Source of the DNA: CAILZL01 sp035548495
GTDB taxonomy: Bacteria; Pseudomonadota; Gammaproteobacteria; Steroidobacterales; Steroidobacteraceae
Reading direction: 5' to 3'
DNA length: 64,000 bases
Assembly: GCA_035548495.1 (NCBI GenBank)
Contig: DASZSV010000053.1
Location: 12,097 to 76,096, forward strand
Part shown: positions 17,125 through 26,270 of the stretch, piece by piece
Position numbering within the stretch: position 1 is the first letter of the stretch
How the letters are laid out: every line of letters starts with the position of its first letter
Notes under the pieces: model-generated
Told to the model about the DNA's origin: nothing
Database searches by the model: none
The model's input: only the letters and a program-made list of their open reading frames with translations
Position numbers and translations under genes: made by a program

Positions 17125-19494
17125 ATGGGCATTGGCTCTACTTCGGGAGATCAACGGGTTACTGGCAAAACCATGAATACTGTGTTGATCGCCACAGAAC
17201 GGGATCTGGAACAAAATCTGCTCGCCCAGGCACTGGACGGGAAAGGTTTTGCCATTATCCGTTCCCACGATGGCTTGCAGGCGCTGGAGATGGCCCGCGC
17301 CAATCCACCGCAGCTGCTGATCGCCAACGTCGGTCTGCCATTGCTGGATGGCTTTTCATTATTCAAGCGCTGCCAGCAGGACGAACAACTGAAGCAGTTG
17401 CCGATATTGTTGTATTCACCGCGCAGCAATGACCAGAAGTCAGAACGCTTTGCGCAGGAAGTCGGCGCCAAACACTTTGTCAGCAACGGACTGAAGGCGG
17501 ATGTCATTGTCAAAGCCGTTGATGAAGCACTGGCCGGCAATTCCGTTGCCGCCGACAGCAAGCCCACCGCGGGCGCCCAGGTCATTTCCATTGAAGTGCG
17601 TCAGTTGCGTGAACAGAGCAACAAGCTGCAAAGCGAATTGCAGCAAGCACGTTCGCGCCTGCAAGCCCTGCAAACGCAATTGCAGTCAGCACAACAGGAG
17701 GCGCAGAAACTGAGCGCACAGCCTCCATCAACCAGCCAGACCGGCTACCTGTTTGATCAGAATCCGGTGGCAATGTGGCTGGTCAATGCCGCCAACAACA
17801 CCATGCTGGCCGTCAATGATGCGGCACTGCGCCTGTTCGGATACAACCGCGAAGAATTCATGGCACTGAATCATGAAACACTGTTGCGCAATCACGCGGT
17901 CACACCCACAACCACCACCATTCTCAGTTTTCAGCATCGTGACGGCCGCGCCTTGTCGCTGGTATTGAATTCACGTGATGTGGAATTCAATGGTCATGCT
18001 GCGGAACTGGTTGCCGCGCATGATGTGACTTACCGCGTGCGCGGCGAACGCGCCATCGTCGATGAAGCACAGCGTGTAAAAGCATTGCTTGCCGCGGTGC
18101 CATTGCCTTACTGGGCGATTGATCAGGAAGGCAAGCTGCTGGACGTCAATGAACATTACTGCCGCATGTCCGGTTATCGCCGCGATGAATTGATTGGCAC
18201 ACACATCACAACATTGCTGGCCGACACTGCTTCCAGTGATCATGCCGTGCAGGACAAGCCCGCACAATCGGCAACGCTGACTCACAAGGACGGAACCCGC
18301 TATGCAGTCACCCTGGTGATGAGTCCGACTGCGATCAGCGAACAGTCGCGGGTGATCCTGATTCAACCGCGCGATGCAGCCGAGAAAGATGGCGAAAACA
18401 GCACCGCAGGTTCATTGCGCTTGAATACCGTGCTGGAAATCATGCGCTATGCAGGGGATGCCGATGAAGCGACCTTGTTGCAATATGCCATTGCACAACT
18501 GGCTGCCACCTTCGCAAGTCCGCTGGCGATGTTTGCATCGGTGAATGCAGCGTCGCAGCATTTCCAGATCATGGCATTTACATTCGTGCAATCGGGCAAG
18601 CGTACTGCCATCGCCACAAATGAACCGATCCTGCTGCCAGATGACTTCCGGAATGCGTTATCCACACAGAATGCCATCCTGCGCAATGATGCCGGCGCCA
18701 CGCAGATCAGCAGCACACCGTCGCTGTCGTTGTCGCGTTATCTGTTGTGCCCCGCAAAGCAGGACGAAGAACAATGGTTCCTGCTGGTGGGGAATCGCGA
18801 TACCGATTACTCAGCGGTTGACCGCCAGCAATTGCAAAGTTGTGTAGACATTCTGGTGACCTTGTTGACGCTCAAACGCCGCCAGACGCAAACGCAGGGC
18901 TTGCAGCATCAAGCGCAGTCAGAAGCAACGAGCCTGCTCGGCGTGTTACAGCGTCTGCTTGCACAACACGATCCATTTGCAGTCAACGGGGGCGTGCGAG
19001 TGGCTGCATTGGCCAGCGCGATTGCAAAGCACATGGGCTTTGATGCTGAACGTTGCACCAGACTGTCCACTGCGGCGCAACTGCATGACATCGGTCACCT
19101 GCTGATACCGCAAGCATTGTTGTTGCGGCCCACTGCACTGGAACCCGGTGAACAGGCATTGATGCGCACTCATGTTGATCGCGGCGTGCAGCTGCTCGAA
19201 GGCCTGGAACTGGGCAGCGATGTACTGAACACCATTGCACAACATCATGAACGTCTCGACGGCAGCGGTTATCCGAAGCGTCTGCGCGGCGACGAGATTT
19301 TGATGGAGTCGCGCATCCTTGCGGTGGCTGATGTGGTTGAAGCCATGTGCAGCAATCGCGCTTATCGCCCTGCGCGTGGACTGGACGCCGCATTGAATGA
19401 AATCAAATCCGGCGGCGGCAAACTGTATGATGCCGAAGTAGTGAATGCCTGTCTCAAGGTATTTAATGATACAAAGCAGGAATGGCCGCAATAA
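17125..19494 (+). CDS. Receiver-like / PAS / PAS / GAF-like / HD-GYP protein
   Basis: Probable cyclic-di-GMP phosphodiesterase. The receiver-like domain (TVLIATERDLEQNLL) has LLIANVGLPLLDGF, where Asn replaces the usual phosphoacceptor Asp. A coiled coil follows (residues about 140-200). Two PAS domains come next (LFDQNPVAMWLVNAANNTMLAVNDAALRLFG and VPLPYWAIDQEGKLLDVNEHYCRMSGY), then a GAF-like region. The C-terminal HD-GYP domain has LHDIGHLL, QHHERLDGSGYP and ILAVADVVEAM, with all metal and GYP residues present. The ATG at 17125 follows GAGG; the frame is open back to 16933 and another Met lies at 17173. Confidence 0.88.
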   Translation: MGIGSTSGDQRVTGKTMNTVLIATERDLEQNLLAQALDGKGFAIIRSHDGLQALEMARANPPQLLIANVGLPLLDGFSLFKRCQQDEQLKQLPILLYSPRSNDQKSERFAQEVGAKHFVSNGLKADVIVKAVDEALAGNSVAADSKPTAGAQVISIEVRQLREQSNKLQSELQQARSRLQALQTQLQSAQQEAQKLSAQPPSTSQTGYLFDQNPVAMWLVNAANNTMLAVNDAALRLFGYNREEFMALNHETLLRNHAVTPTTTTILSFQHRDGRALSLVLNSRDVEFNGHAAELVAAHDVTYRVRGERAIVDEAQRVKALLAAVPLPYWAIDQEGKLLDVNEHYCRMSGYRRDELIGTHITTLLADTASSDHAVQDKPAQSATLTHKDGTRYAVTLVMSPTAISEQSRVILIQPRDAAEKDGENSTAGSLRLNTVLEIMRYAGDADEATLLQYAIAQLAATFASPLAMFASVNAASQHFQIMAFTFVQSGKRTAIATNEPILLPDDFRNALSTQNAILRNDAGATQISSTPSLSLSRYLLCPAKQDEEQWFLLVGNRDTDYSAVDRQQLQSCVDILVTLLTLKRRQTQTQGLQHQAQSEATSLLGVLQRLLAQHDPFAVNGGVRVAALASAIAKHMGFDAERCTRLSTAAQLHDIGHLLIPQALLLRPTALEPGEQALMRTHVDRGVQLLEGLELGSDVLNTIAQHHERLDGSGYPKRLRGDEILMESRILAVADVVEAMCSNRAYRPARGLDAALNEIKSGGGKLYDAEVVNACLKVFNDTKQEWPQ

Positions 19495-19745
19495 CAAGTT
19501 CAGGTTGCACATCGGCCACTGACTGACATACAACGTCTCAATGGGGATTACTTCCCCTTCATTGCGAGCATTGCTTATCCGCCTGTGGATGGCAGATGAA
19601 ATCTGCTGATCCGTTTGTTAAATTAGCCCGTAACTGTCAGCATCCTGGTTGCGCCATCATCTTCATTCGCGTGCGCAGATCTGCACCGGATTTCGCAACC
19701 CACTGTCAGAAGCAGTCTTTGTGATTTTTCAATGAGGACCATTCC

Positions 19746-20252
19746 ATGACCACTTCAACCGGCAAATCCGCATCCCGTGTCAACATCGGCATCAGCGACA
19801 GTGATCGTGCAGAAATTGTACAAGGACTGTCGAAGCTGCTGGCGGACACTTACACGTTGTATCTGACCACACACAACTTCCACTGGAATGTCACCGGTCC
19901 GATGTTCAACACATTGCACCTGATGTTCATGGAGCAATATACCGAGCTGTGGAATGCAGCCGATCCCATTGCAGAACGTATTCGTGCGCTGGGCTATCCG
20001 GCGCCAGGCAGCTATGGTCAGTTCGCAAAACTGGCCTCCATTCCCGACGCGCCACAGAATCCACCCAGGGCACTGGCCATGGTGGAAGTGTTGATGACCG
20101 GTCATGAATCCGTGGCGCGTACCGCACGCAATGTGCTGCCCATCGCCGAGCGTGCTGATGATCAGCCCACCGTGGACTTGCTGACACAGCGCCTTGCCAT
20201 TCATGAAAAGACAGCGTGGATGTTGCGCAGCCTGCTTGACGACGCGGGTTGA
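19746..20252 (+). CDS. dps: Dps/ferritin-like DNA-protecting protein
   Basis: Forms a 12-mer shell that oxidises iron and binds DNA in stress. Ferroxidase ligands are seen in TTHNFHWNVTGPMFNTLHLMF and WNAADPIAERIRALG. At 168 aa the length is normal. GAGGA stands 8 bp before the ATG. A single gene followed by a bidirectional terminator; no other gene in the 250 bp upstream. Confidence 0.95.
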   Translation: MTTSTGKSASRVNIGISDSDRAEIVQGLSKLLADTYTLYLTTHNFHWNVTGPMFNTLHLMFMEQYTELWNAADPIAERIRALGYPAPGSYGQFAKLASIPDAPQNPPRALAMVEVLMTGHESVARTARNVLPIAERADDQPTVDLLTQRLAIHEKTAWMLRSLLDDAG

Positions 20253-20347
20253 TCAGGCAACGACGATTGCGCTGCGTGTCGCCGATGAACAAATGAGTGG
20301 CACGGATATACTTGTTCAATACTCACCGTTGTTCCGGTGGTGCATAA

Positions 20348-20384
20348 AACAAAGCCTGGCTGATTGAACCGGCCGGGCTTTGTT
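20348..20384. terminator. Bidirectional terminator between dps and cheX
   Basis: AACAAAGCC (20348-20356) and GGCTTTGTT (20376-20384) form a perfect 9-bp stem, extended by a TGGC/GGCC part. T-rich ends are present on both strands. It sits between convergent genes. Confidence 0.8.
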
Positions 20385-20410
20385 ATCCGTGTGTAATGGC
20401 CAAATCGACT

Positions 20411-20860
20411 TTATTCGAGACATACCACCAACTGTGCCGCATGACTGCGCCAGTTGATGGGAATCACGAATGAACGCACGTTGTCAGGTGTTGCAACTTT
20501 TTCGGGCTCACCGGCCACCACTTGCGGCACGGAGATCATGAAGTCCTTGCCAAAGTCGCGGCGTGCGTTGCCGGAAATGGTATTGGCTACTTCACCGACA
20601 AGATCAGCCATATTTTCTTCAGTCAGTTCTGTTTCGCCCATGCGCATTAACAGCACCGTCAGCATCGGACGCGATGCAGTGAAGTACACGACACCGCGGC
20701 GCTTGCCTGCGATGCTGATCATGCCGGTAAATTCCTGCACGGTGGGCTTGCCCTGCTGCACCAGGTACGGCGAGCCCACTGTTGCCGGCTGATTGGCGGC
20801 GGTCTCGAAGTAATGCGTCGTACCTTCAACGAAAGTGGACAATTCAACATTCGTCATCAT
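20411..20860 (-). CDS. cheX: CheX-type CheY-P phosphatase
   Basis: A 149-aa CheC/CheX/FliY-family protein. ENMADLVGEVANTISGNARRDFG carries the E-x2-N catalytic pair (GEVAN) that hydrolyses CheY phosphate. GVVYFTASRPMLTVLLMRM and the C-terminal FVIPINWRS complete the fold. Its ATG overlaps the cheY stop, so both are translated together. It probably sets the lifetime of the phosphorylated CheY encoded next door. Confidence 0.85.
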   Translation of the reverse strand: MMTNVELSTFVEGTTHYFETAANQPATVGSPYLVQQGKPTVQEFTGMISIAGKRRGVVYFTASRPMLTVLLMRMGETELTEENMADLVGEVANTISGNARRDFGKDFMISVPQVVAGEPEKVATPDNVRSFVIPINWRSHAAQLVVCLE

Positions 20861-21267
20861 TATTGTGCACCTCGCAGCAATTCCTCGAGCGCTTCAGTAA
20901 GTTGACGATCTGTAAACGGTTTGCACAGGAAGCCATTGGCGCCTTTCTTCAGTGCTTCAATGGCAGTAGCCTTGTCCGACAATGCCGAGATCACCAGGAT
21001 CAGCACATCGGGCTTGATAGCCACCAGTTTTTCAACACACTCAATGCCGTCCATCTCGGGCATGGTGATGTCCATGGTCACGACATCAGCGGGATTCTTC
21101 TTGAATGTCTCCACTGCAATGCGTCCATTGGACGCTGTAGCGATGACTTCAAGCCGCTCGATCTTCAACTCGCGTTCGATCTTGCGGCGAATGATATTCG
21201 AGTCGTCGCAAATCATCAGTTTGAGTTTGCTGTTGACTTGCGTGGCTTCGGCGGGTGCGGCTGACAT
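20860..21267 (-). CDS. CheY-type single-domain response regulator
   Basis: A 135-aa receiver domain with no output domain. MICDDSNIIRRKIEREL holds the acidic pair, VVTMDITMPEMDG the phosphoacceptor Asp, ILVISALSDK the switch Ser/Thr region, and GFLCKPF the conserved Lys. It lies 24 bp after the kinase gene and overlaps cheX, so the natural circuit is kinase to CheY, reset by CheX. Confidence 0.93.
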   Translation of the reverse strand: MSAAPAEATQVNSKLKLMICDDSNIIRRKIERELKIERLEVIATASNGRIAVETFKKNPADVVTMDITMPEMDGIECVEKLVAIKPDVLILVISALSDKATAIEALKKGANGFLCKPFTDRQLTEALEELLRGAQ

Positions 21268-21291
21268 TGCTGTCCCTCTTATGAAGTGAAA

Positions 21292-23535
21292 TTATGCTGC
21301 AACAGCCTGTGAAGCTGCGGGCAGCCAGATCTTGAATTTGGTGTAACGGCCCTTGGCAGTGGCCATGCCAACGCGACCATTGCGCTCAGCAACCAGCGAG
21401 CGCACCAGATCCATACCGGCACCGCGACCGGCATCGCTGGTCACGTGATCGGAAGTGGAGAAACCGGGACGGAAGATCAATGCCATCGTCTGGCGTTGAT
21501 CCATCAATGCAGCCTGTGCCTCGCTGACCAGTCCACGTTCGATGGCAACCTTCTTGATGCGGTCAAGCTGCAGGCCACTGCCATCATCCTTGACAGTGAG
21601 CTCAACACCTTGCGCACCACGATCGGCAAATTCAATGGTCAACTGGCCGAACTCGGTCTTTTGTGAACGACGGCGTTCTGCGGGCGATTCAATGCCATGC
21701 ACTACGGCATTGCGCACCAGCTGAATCGCGATGTCCTTTACCGTGCGGCGATACACATTGGGCACGGAATCCAGACCCACGCATTCCAGTTCAACCTGCT
21801 TGGCATAATTGTCTGCCACTTTCTGCGCAAGTTTGTCCAGTGTACGTGCCAGTCCTGCACCGGTAACCAGCGCTTCCAGTGCTGATGTTCCTTCGCGTGG
21901 ATCGTCCGATGCTGGCGATGCCAGCCAGTCACCCATTTCTTCGCGGTCCACTTCAGTCTTGGGCGCACCTTGTGGCTCAGCAGCACGGCGGCTGGCAATG
22001 GCCTGGTGCAGATCCACCAGACGGCCCAGCATTTCACGAACCTGTGCCAGGTGATTGAACAAGTCATCGAGCTTGACCACCAGCGGCAGGAAGTCGCTGC
22101 CGGAAATGTTCTGACGCGCCTTGATTTCATTGAGCGCTTCTTCAAAGCTGTGAGCGCGCTGTTCAACGGTCTTGAGACCCAGCGCTGCCGCTTCACCCTT
22201 CACCGCGTGAATCTGTCGATAGATGCTGTCGATCTTGGTACGGAAGGCAGCTTCTTCACGTGCAGGTTCACGCAAGATGGTGTTAACCATCTTCAACGAT
22301 GTTTCTGCATCGGTGAGGAAAGTGGTCAGGCTGTTTGGATCGACGTGCAGAATGCGCATCAACATGTCGAGCTGTGCCTGCGCCTTTTCCTGCGACTCTT
22401 GCAGTTCGCGCGCCAGCATCACGCGCTTGGTCACATCATTCACTGTGACCAGCAAGTGTGACAACTGACCATCGGATTTCACCCGGTTGAAATCGAATTC
22501 GAGGAAGTGTGTGTCAAAACCGCCGGCAGGATTGTCGAAGTGAACTTCCACTTCATTCAGCGGATTGATGGTCTTGACCAGCTTTTCATTGACACGCTCG
22601 CCCCACAGCAGTTCGATGTATTCCTGTGCAGTCTTGAGCGTTTTCTCCGGCACGATGTCGCGCAACAAATCGTCAAAATGCAAACCGTTCAGATCATCGC
22701 GGCGGAAAATGGAAGAGAGCGCCATTGAACGCTCGGAACCCAGTCGCGAACTGCGATCCAGCAGGAACAGACCTTCGTTCACTGTGCGCAGGATGTTTTC
22801 AGTTTCTTTTCTCGCATTGGCGGCGATGCGTTCTTCACGACGCAACGTACCACCGAAGTACGAGAGAATGCCGACGAGCATGCCCAGTGCCAGCACAATC
22901 GCCACGATCTGCGCAGCCTTCAACATCGCACTGCGCGAGCGGCTGCTGCTTTCAAGTTGTTCACTGACGGTCTTGAAGGCATTACGCAATTCGCTTTCTG
23001 CCGGTCCTTCCAGCGGCTCCAGTTCTGCCAGCGCCTGACTCAGGCTGGTGCCACGCTCGTTGAGCATGACTTCGCCATTGGGGCCTGTTTCATAGGGATT
23101 ACCGGCAAGACGGCGCACGCGATCCAGCTTTGACTTGTAACTGGTCCAGCGACGCAATGCACTCTGCAATGTGCTGGCTGCCGGTTCATCACGAACACTG
23201 GGGAAGTAGTACGTATGATTGAGATCATCAACCACAATGCCTTCATTCGCCAGATTGGTGATGGTCTGGTCCAGCGCAGTCACCGATGCACCCAGTTCAG
23301 TGAACGAACCGGCGATGGGTTCGTGCATCTTCAGATGCGCCGACAGCTCATGACTGTCTGCCACAATCACGGCGGGTTTCATTTGCTGCTGGGCAATGTA
23401 CTTGATGCCGGACAAATCGTTATTAAAGCGATTCGACATGGTGACGTTAAATGCCAGCAGCACGCTGATCAACAGCATGAATACCGACAATCCGATGGCG
23501 ATGTTCTTGAATCGCCCAAGATCAAACAAATTCAT
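21292..23535 (-). CDS. Membrane-bound CheA-like hybrid: sensor, PAS, HPt and histidine kinase ATPase
   Basis: A 747-aa kinase. It starts with a TM helix (IAIGLSVFMLLISVLLAFNV), a periplasmic helical sensor, and a second TM (IVAIVLALGMLVGILSYFGG near residue 220). A PAS-like region follows, then an HPt domain with the phosphorylatable His in IHAVKGEAAALGL. The CheA-type ATPase shows LVRNAVVHGIESPAERR, KDDGSGL and GRGAGMDLVRSLV. It ends there, without the CheW-like regulatory domain of classic CheA. ATG at 23535 with GGGGG upstream. Operon with cheY and cheX. Confidence 0.88.
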   Translation of the reverse strand: MNLFDLGRFKNIAIGLSVFMLLISVLLAFNVTMSNRFNNDLSGIKYIAQQQMKPAVIVADSHELSAHLKMHEPIAGSFTELGASVTALDQTITNLANEGIVVDDLNHTYYFPSVRDEPAASTLQSALRRWTSYKSKLDRVRRLAGNPYETGPNGEVMLNERGTSLSQALAELEPLEGPAESELRNAFKTVSEQLESSSRSRSAMLKAAQIVAIVLALGMLVGILSYFGGTLRREERIAANARKETENILRTVNEGLFLLDRSSRLGSERSMALSSIFRRDDLNGLHFDDLLRDIVPEKTLKTAQEYIELLWGERVNEKLVKTINPLNEVEVHFDNPAGGFDTHFLEFDFNRVKSDGQLSHLLVTVNDVTKRVMLARELQESQEKAQAQLDMLMRILHVDPNSLTTFLTDAETSLKMVNTILREPAREEAAFRTKIDSIYRQIHAVKGEAAALGLKTVEQRAHSFEEALNEIKARQNISGSDFLPLVVKLDDLFNHLAQVREMLGRLVDLHQAIASRRAAEPQGAPKTEVDREEMGDWLASPASDDPREGTSALEALVTGAGLARTLDKLAQKVADNYAKQVELECVGLDSVPNVYRRTVKDIAIQLVRNAVVHGIESPAERRRSQKTEFGQLTIEFADRGAQGVELTVKDDGSGLQLDRIKKVAIERGLVSEAQAALMDQRQTMALIFRPGFSTSDHVTSDAGRGAGMDLVRSLVAERNGRVGMATAKGRYTKFKIWLPAASQAVAA

Positions 23536-23951
23536 GTAAACCCCCGAATGCAAGCCGCATTCTGCAAGTACGTTTGCCTGTCCGGACAGCGCCTGGCACT
23601 GCCGGCAGGGACATGGCCGATATCTTAATAACCGTGGCTTTACAGAAGGCGAACCAGTTCGCCATTTGCGCGCGTGGGTTTATGAGCCAGTTCAAAGTTT
23701 CGTCTTGCACTTTAGGAATTGCCCGCATCGAGAATTCCGTGGCGGCCACACCACTACTAATAGTGGGCATAACTGCTGACATACACAACTTCAAATTAGA
23801 ACCAGTACAAACCCTTCGTGAAGCCATCGCTTTCGCTGGAGCGGTCGATATTATTTGCCAAGTCCCGCAATTTTAAGCGCAATTGTTATCGACAATTGAC
23901 CATAAAAAAGGCGATGATGTTCACAATTTCGCTTCGTTGTTCGAGGTTCTT
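23536..23951. other. Spacer of about 415 bp without a recognisable gene
   Basis: Divergent promoter region between the kinase and a small conserved-looking gene. Short open frames exist on both strands but none has a ribosome-binding site or a recognisable product. Two small dyads are visible: CCACTAcTAATAGTGG-type at about 23750-23766, and CAATTGT-tatcg-ACAATTG at 23880-23898. The second is close enough to the downstream gene to be an operator. Confidence 0.4.
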
Positions 23952-24446
23952 ATGGCAGCTTCGGGTGGTGATGTTGAATTCAAGTCGCTTGTTTCCAGCC
24001 GGTTTCGCAAGAATGTCGAAGAACTGCTTTACTTCAACAGCGGACAGACGCGTGTGCTGGAAAGCCTGATTGAAGCAGTAGAACGTTTCGGCGCACCGGA
24101 AATAGTAGACAACGGCCAGCAACTGAAAGTTGTGCTGCGCAAACTGCCTGATGCACAAACACTGTTTGCAGTTGCGGAAACAGGCCGGCCGCTTGGTTTG
24201 ATGACTTATCTGCGCTCCGACCACGAGAACCTGCTGATACTGCATGTCAGCATCAGTGCTGAATTTGCCAGTGGTGGCGCGCTATGCCGCAATCAACTGT
24301 TGCTGCGCATGCTGCGCGAAATCCGCCGATGCAGCCGCCGCTTGAAAGGTATCAAGAAAGTGGAACTGTATTATCAGGCAGAGCGCCAGCGTCAGCGACG
24401 CAATCAGCTCTCGGCTTCATTGTTCAAAGCCAGCCACGACGTTTGA
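23952..24446 (+). CDS. Conserved-looking hypothetical protein
   Basis: A 164-aa protein I do not recognise. The N-terminal half is helical (VEELLYFNSGQTRVLESLIEAVERFG). The middle has a beta-rich stretch (VVLRKLPDAQTLFAVAETGRPLGLMTYLR, NLLILHVSISAEF), and the end is strongly basic. The strand-helix pattern loosely resembles an acyltransferase fold of the GNAT type, but no CoA-binding motif is clear. The ATG at 23952 follows GAGG; the frame is open to a TTG at 23883. It converges on corA. Confidence 0.6.
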   Translation: MAASGGDVEFKSLVSSRFRKNVEELLYFNSGQTRVLESLIEAVERFGAPEIVDNGQQLKVVLRKLPDAQTLFAVAETGRPLGLMTYLRSDHENLLILHVSISAEFASGGALCRNQLLLRMLREIRRCSRRLKGIKKVELYYQAERQRQRRNQLSASLFKASHDV

Positions 24447-25398
24447 AATAAAAATAAATTCCGACAATTGATCCAATCATCAATACTACTGCATACAGAT
24501 AACCGAATTCCCAGGACAGCTCCGGCATGGCATGAAAGTTCATGCCATACACACTGGCAATCAATGTTGGTGGCATGAACATTACCGCTGCGACGGAAAA
24601 TATCTTGATGATGTTGTTCTGTTCAAGATTGATCAGGCCCAGCGTGGCTTCAAGCAGGAATGACACCTTGCTGCCGAGAAAACTGGCATGATCAGAAAGC
24701 GCCGCGGCATCCGTGGCAATGGAACGAAAACGCTGGCGCTGTTCATCGCTGAGTGAAATGGATGTCGATTGTTGCAGGAACACCAGCATGCGCGCCAGGC
24801 TGACCAGACTTTCGCGCGCCTTTGAATTCAGCTCGCCATTGAAACCAATGCGTTCCAGCAGTACCCGCAAATCACGTTTGGCATTGGTGCGATTGGCTTC
24901 GGCTTCAAAGATGTTGACCGACACTGCATCAAGATCGCTGCCTACACGTTCCAATGTATCCGCAATGCGTTCGGTAATGGCGTCAATCAATCCGGCAAGA
25001 ATGGAAATGGCGGAATTGCAGGCGGGTGCGTGACGCTCCGCATAGTTGATGAATTGCCGGAACGATTGCGTATCAATGTAGCGATTGGTAATCAGCCTGC
25101 CATTGGCAACAATGAAGGTGATTGCAGTACTTTCAGGACGACTGGTTTCCACCCTCGCGGCCACAGTCGCGGTCATGTACAGCACGCCATTTTCTTCATA
25201 CAGCCGGTTGGATGTTTCGATCTCGCGCATTTCTTCGCGTGATGGCACCTCCAGTCCCAGCTCGCGTTCGACCATGCGTTCTTCTTCGATACTCGGTTCC
25301 AGCAGATCAACCCATACTGCATTGTCGGGAATCAGTTGCGTACCGCTGGCTTCGGTGCGTGCCAAGCCGCGTGCATGAGAAATATAGATGCTCAGCAT
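24424..25398 (-). CDS. corA: CorA-family magnesium/cobalt transporter
   Basis: A 324-aa pentameric inner-membrane channel protein. The long cytoplasmic N-terminal domain ends in two TM helices, and the diagnostic selectivity-loop motif GMN is present (YGMNFHAMPE). The first TM is IIKIFSVAAVMFMPPTLIASVYG, the second YAVVLMIGSIVGIYFYF. Its ATG overlaps the stop of the DsbA-like gene (TAATG), so the two are coupled. Confidence 0.95.
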   Translation of the reverse strand: MLSIYISHARGLARTEASGTQLIPDNAVWVDLLEPSIEEERMVERELGLEVPSREEMREIETSNRLYEENGVLYMTATVAARVETSRPESTAITFIVANGRLITNRYIDTQSFRQFINYAERHAPACNSAISILAGLIDAITERIADTLERVGSDLDAVSVNIFEAEANRTNAKRDLRVLLERIGFNGELNSKARESLVSLARMLVFLQQSTSISLSDEQRQRFRSIATDAAALSDHASFLGSKVSFLLEATLGLINLEQNNIIKIFSVAAVMFMPPTLIASVYGMNFHAMPELSWEFGYLYAVVLMIGSIVGIYFYFKRRGWL

Positions 25399-26240
25399 TA
25401 CTGTTCACCTTGTTCGCGTGCAGCAAGTTCGTTGATCAACACCAGCACCTGCGCCTGCCCGCCAGCCATGATGGCGTCGGTGACATATCGTCCATTGATG
25501 ATGAACAGCGGCACCGATGTGACATGATAACGATCGCCCATGATCTGCGCGTGTTTCAGGCTGGCTTCGATGGCAGGCGATGCATTGGCACGTTTGAAAT
25601 CGTCCGCGCTGACGCCATGTGCAACAAAGAATGCCTGTACCTGGGTCAGTGTATCCAGCGGCGACTTCCTGATGATCAGTTCCTGATAAATCTGCGGATG
25701 CAGTTCTTCTGTCTTGCCCAGCAGTTCGGCGATGTAGTACATGCGTGCGTGCAAGCGTTGCTCGCTGCCCCACATCACGGGCAGGCGCACAAAACTGATG
25801 TAGCTGGCCTTGTGCTGGCGCCACACGTCCACCGATTGTTCCATCACGTAACAATGCGGCGAGCCATACCAGAATGCTTCCGTGACTTCGATCTGCCCCG
25901 GCATTGCCGATGTCGGTTGCACTGGTGACAGCAGTTTGTAGTGCACGCCTTCTTTCCATGCTGAATGCGGTTCGGCAGGCGGCTGCAATGCTTTCAGCTG
26001 CAAACCATTGGCGTTTGCATCATCTTCCGTATCCGGTGTGTCAGTTTCAGAAAGCTGGAGGGTATTGTCTTCTGATGTGGCACTGCTTTCCGACGCACTG
26101 CTCTGTGCGTTATCCACATTTCCGGACTTGTTCTTTCTGGTGTGTTGCGCCGATGTGTTTTTGTCGGCAGTTGCCGGCGAATGCCGGGAACATGCACCCA
26201 GCAGCGAAAGAGACAACAACAGGGGAAGCAGATATTTCAT
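25398..26240 (-). CDS. DsbA-like thioredoxin-fold lipoprotein lacking the first active-site Cys
   Basis: A 280-aa exported protein. The signal peptide ends in the lipobox LLGAC. A Ser/Thr/Asp-rich linker follows, then a DsbA-type thioredoxin fold with WYGSPHC where CPHC is expected. The codon is TCG, so the nucleophilic cysteine is replaced by Ser. The cis-Pro loop TSVPLFIINGRY is intact. Apart from the lipid Cys, the SPHC cysteine is the only one. In Pseudomonas-like synteny dsbA sits next to cytochrome c4, as here. ATG at 26240 with GGGGGAGG. Confidence 0.85.
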   Translation of the reverse strand: MKYLLPLLLSLSLLGACSRHSPATADKNTSAQHTRKNKSGNVDNAQSSASESSATSEDNTLQLSETDTPDTEDDANANGLQLKALQPPAEPHSAWKEGVHYKLLSPVQPTSAMPGQIEVTEAFWYGSPHCYVMEQSVDVWRQHKASYISFVRLPVMWGSEQRLHARMYYIAELLGKTEELHPQIYQELIIRKSPLDTLTQVQAFFVAHGVSADDFKRANASPAIEASLKHAQIMGDRYHVTSVPLFIINGRYVTDAIMAGGQAQVLVLINELAAREQGEQ

Positions 26241-26270
26241 GCGTACCTCCCCCATCTGGCAATTGCAGAA

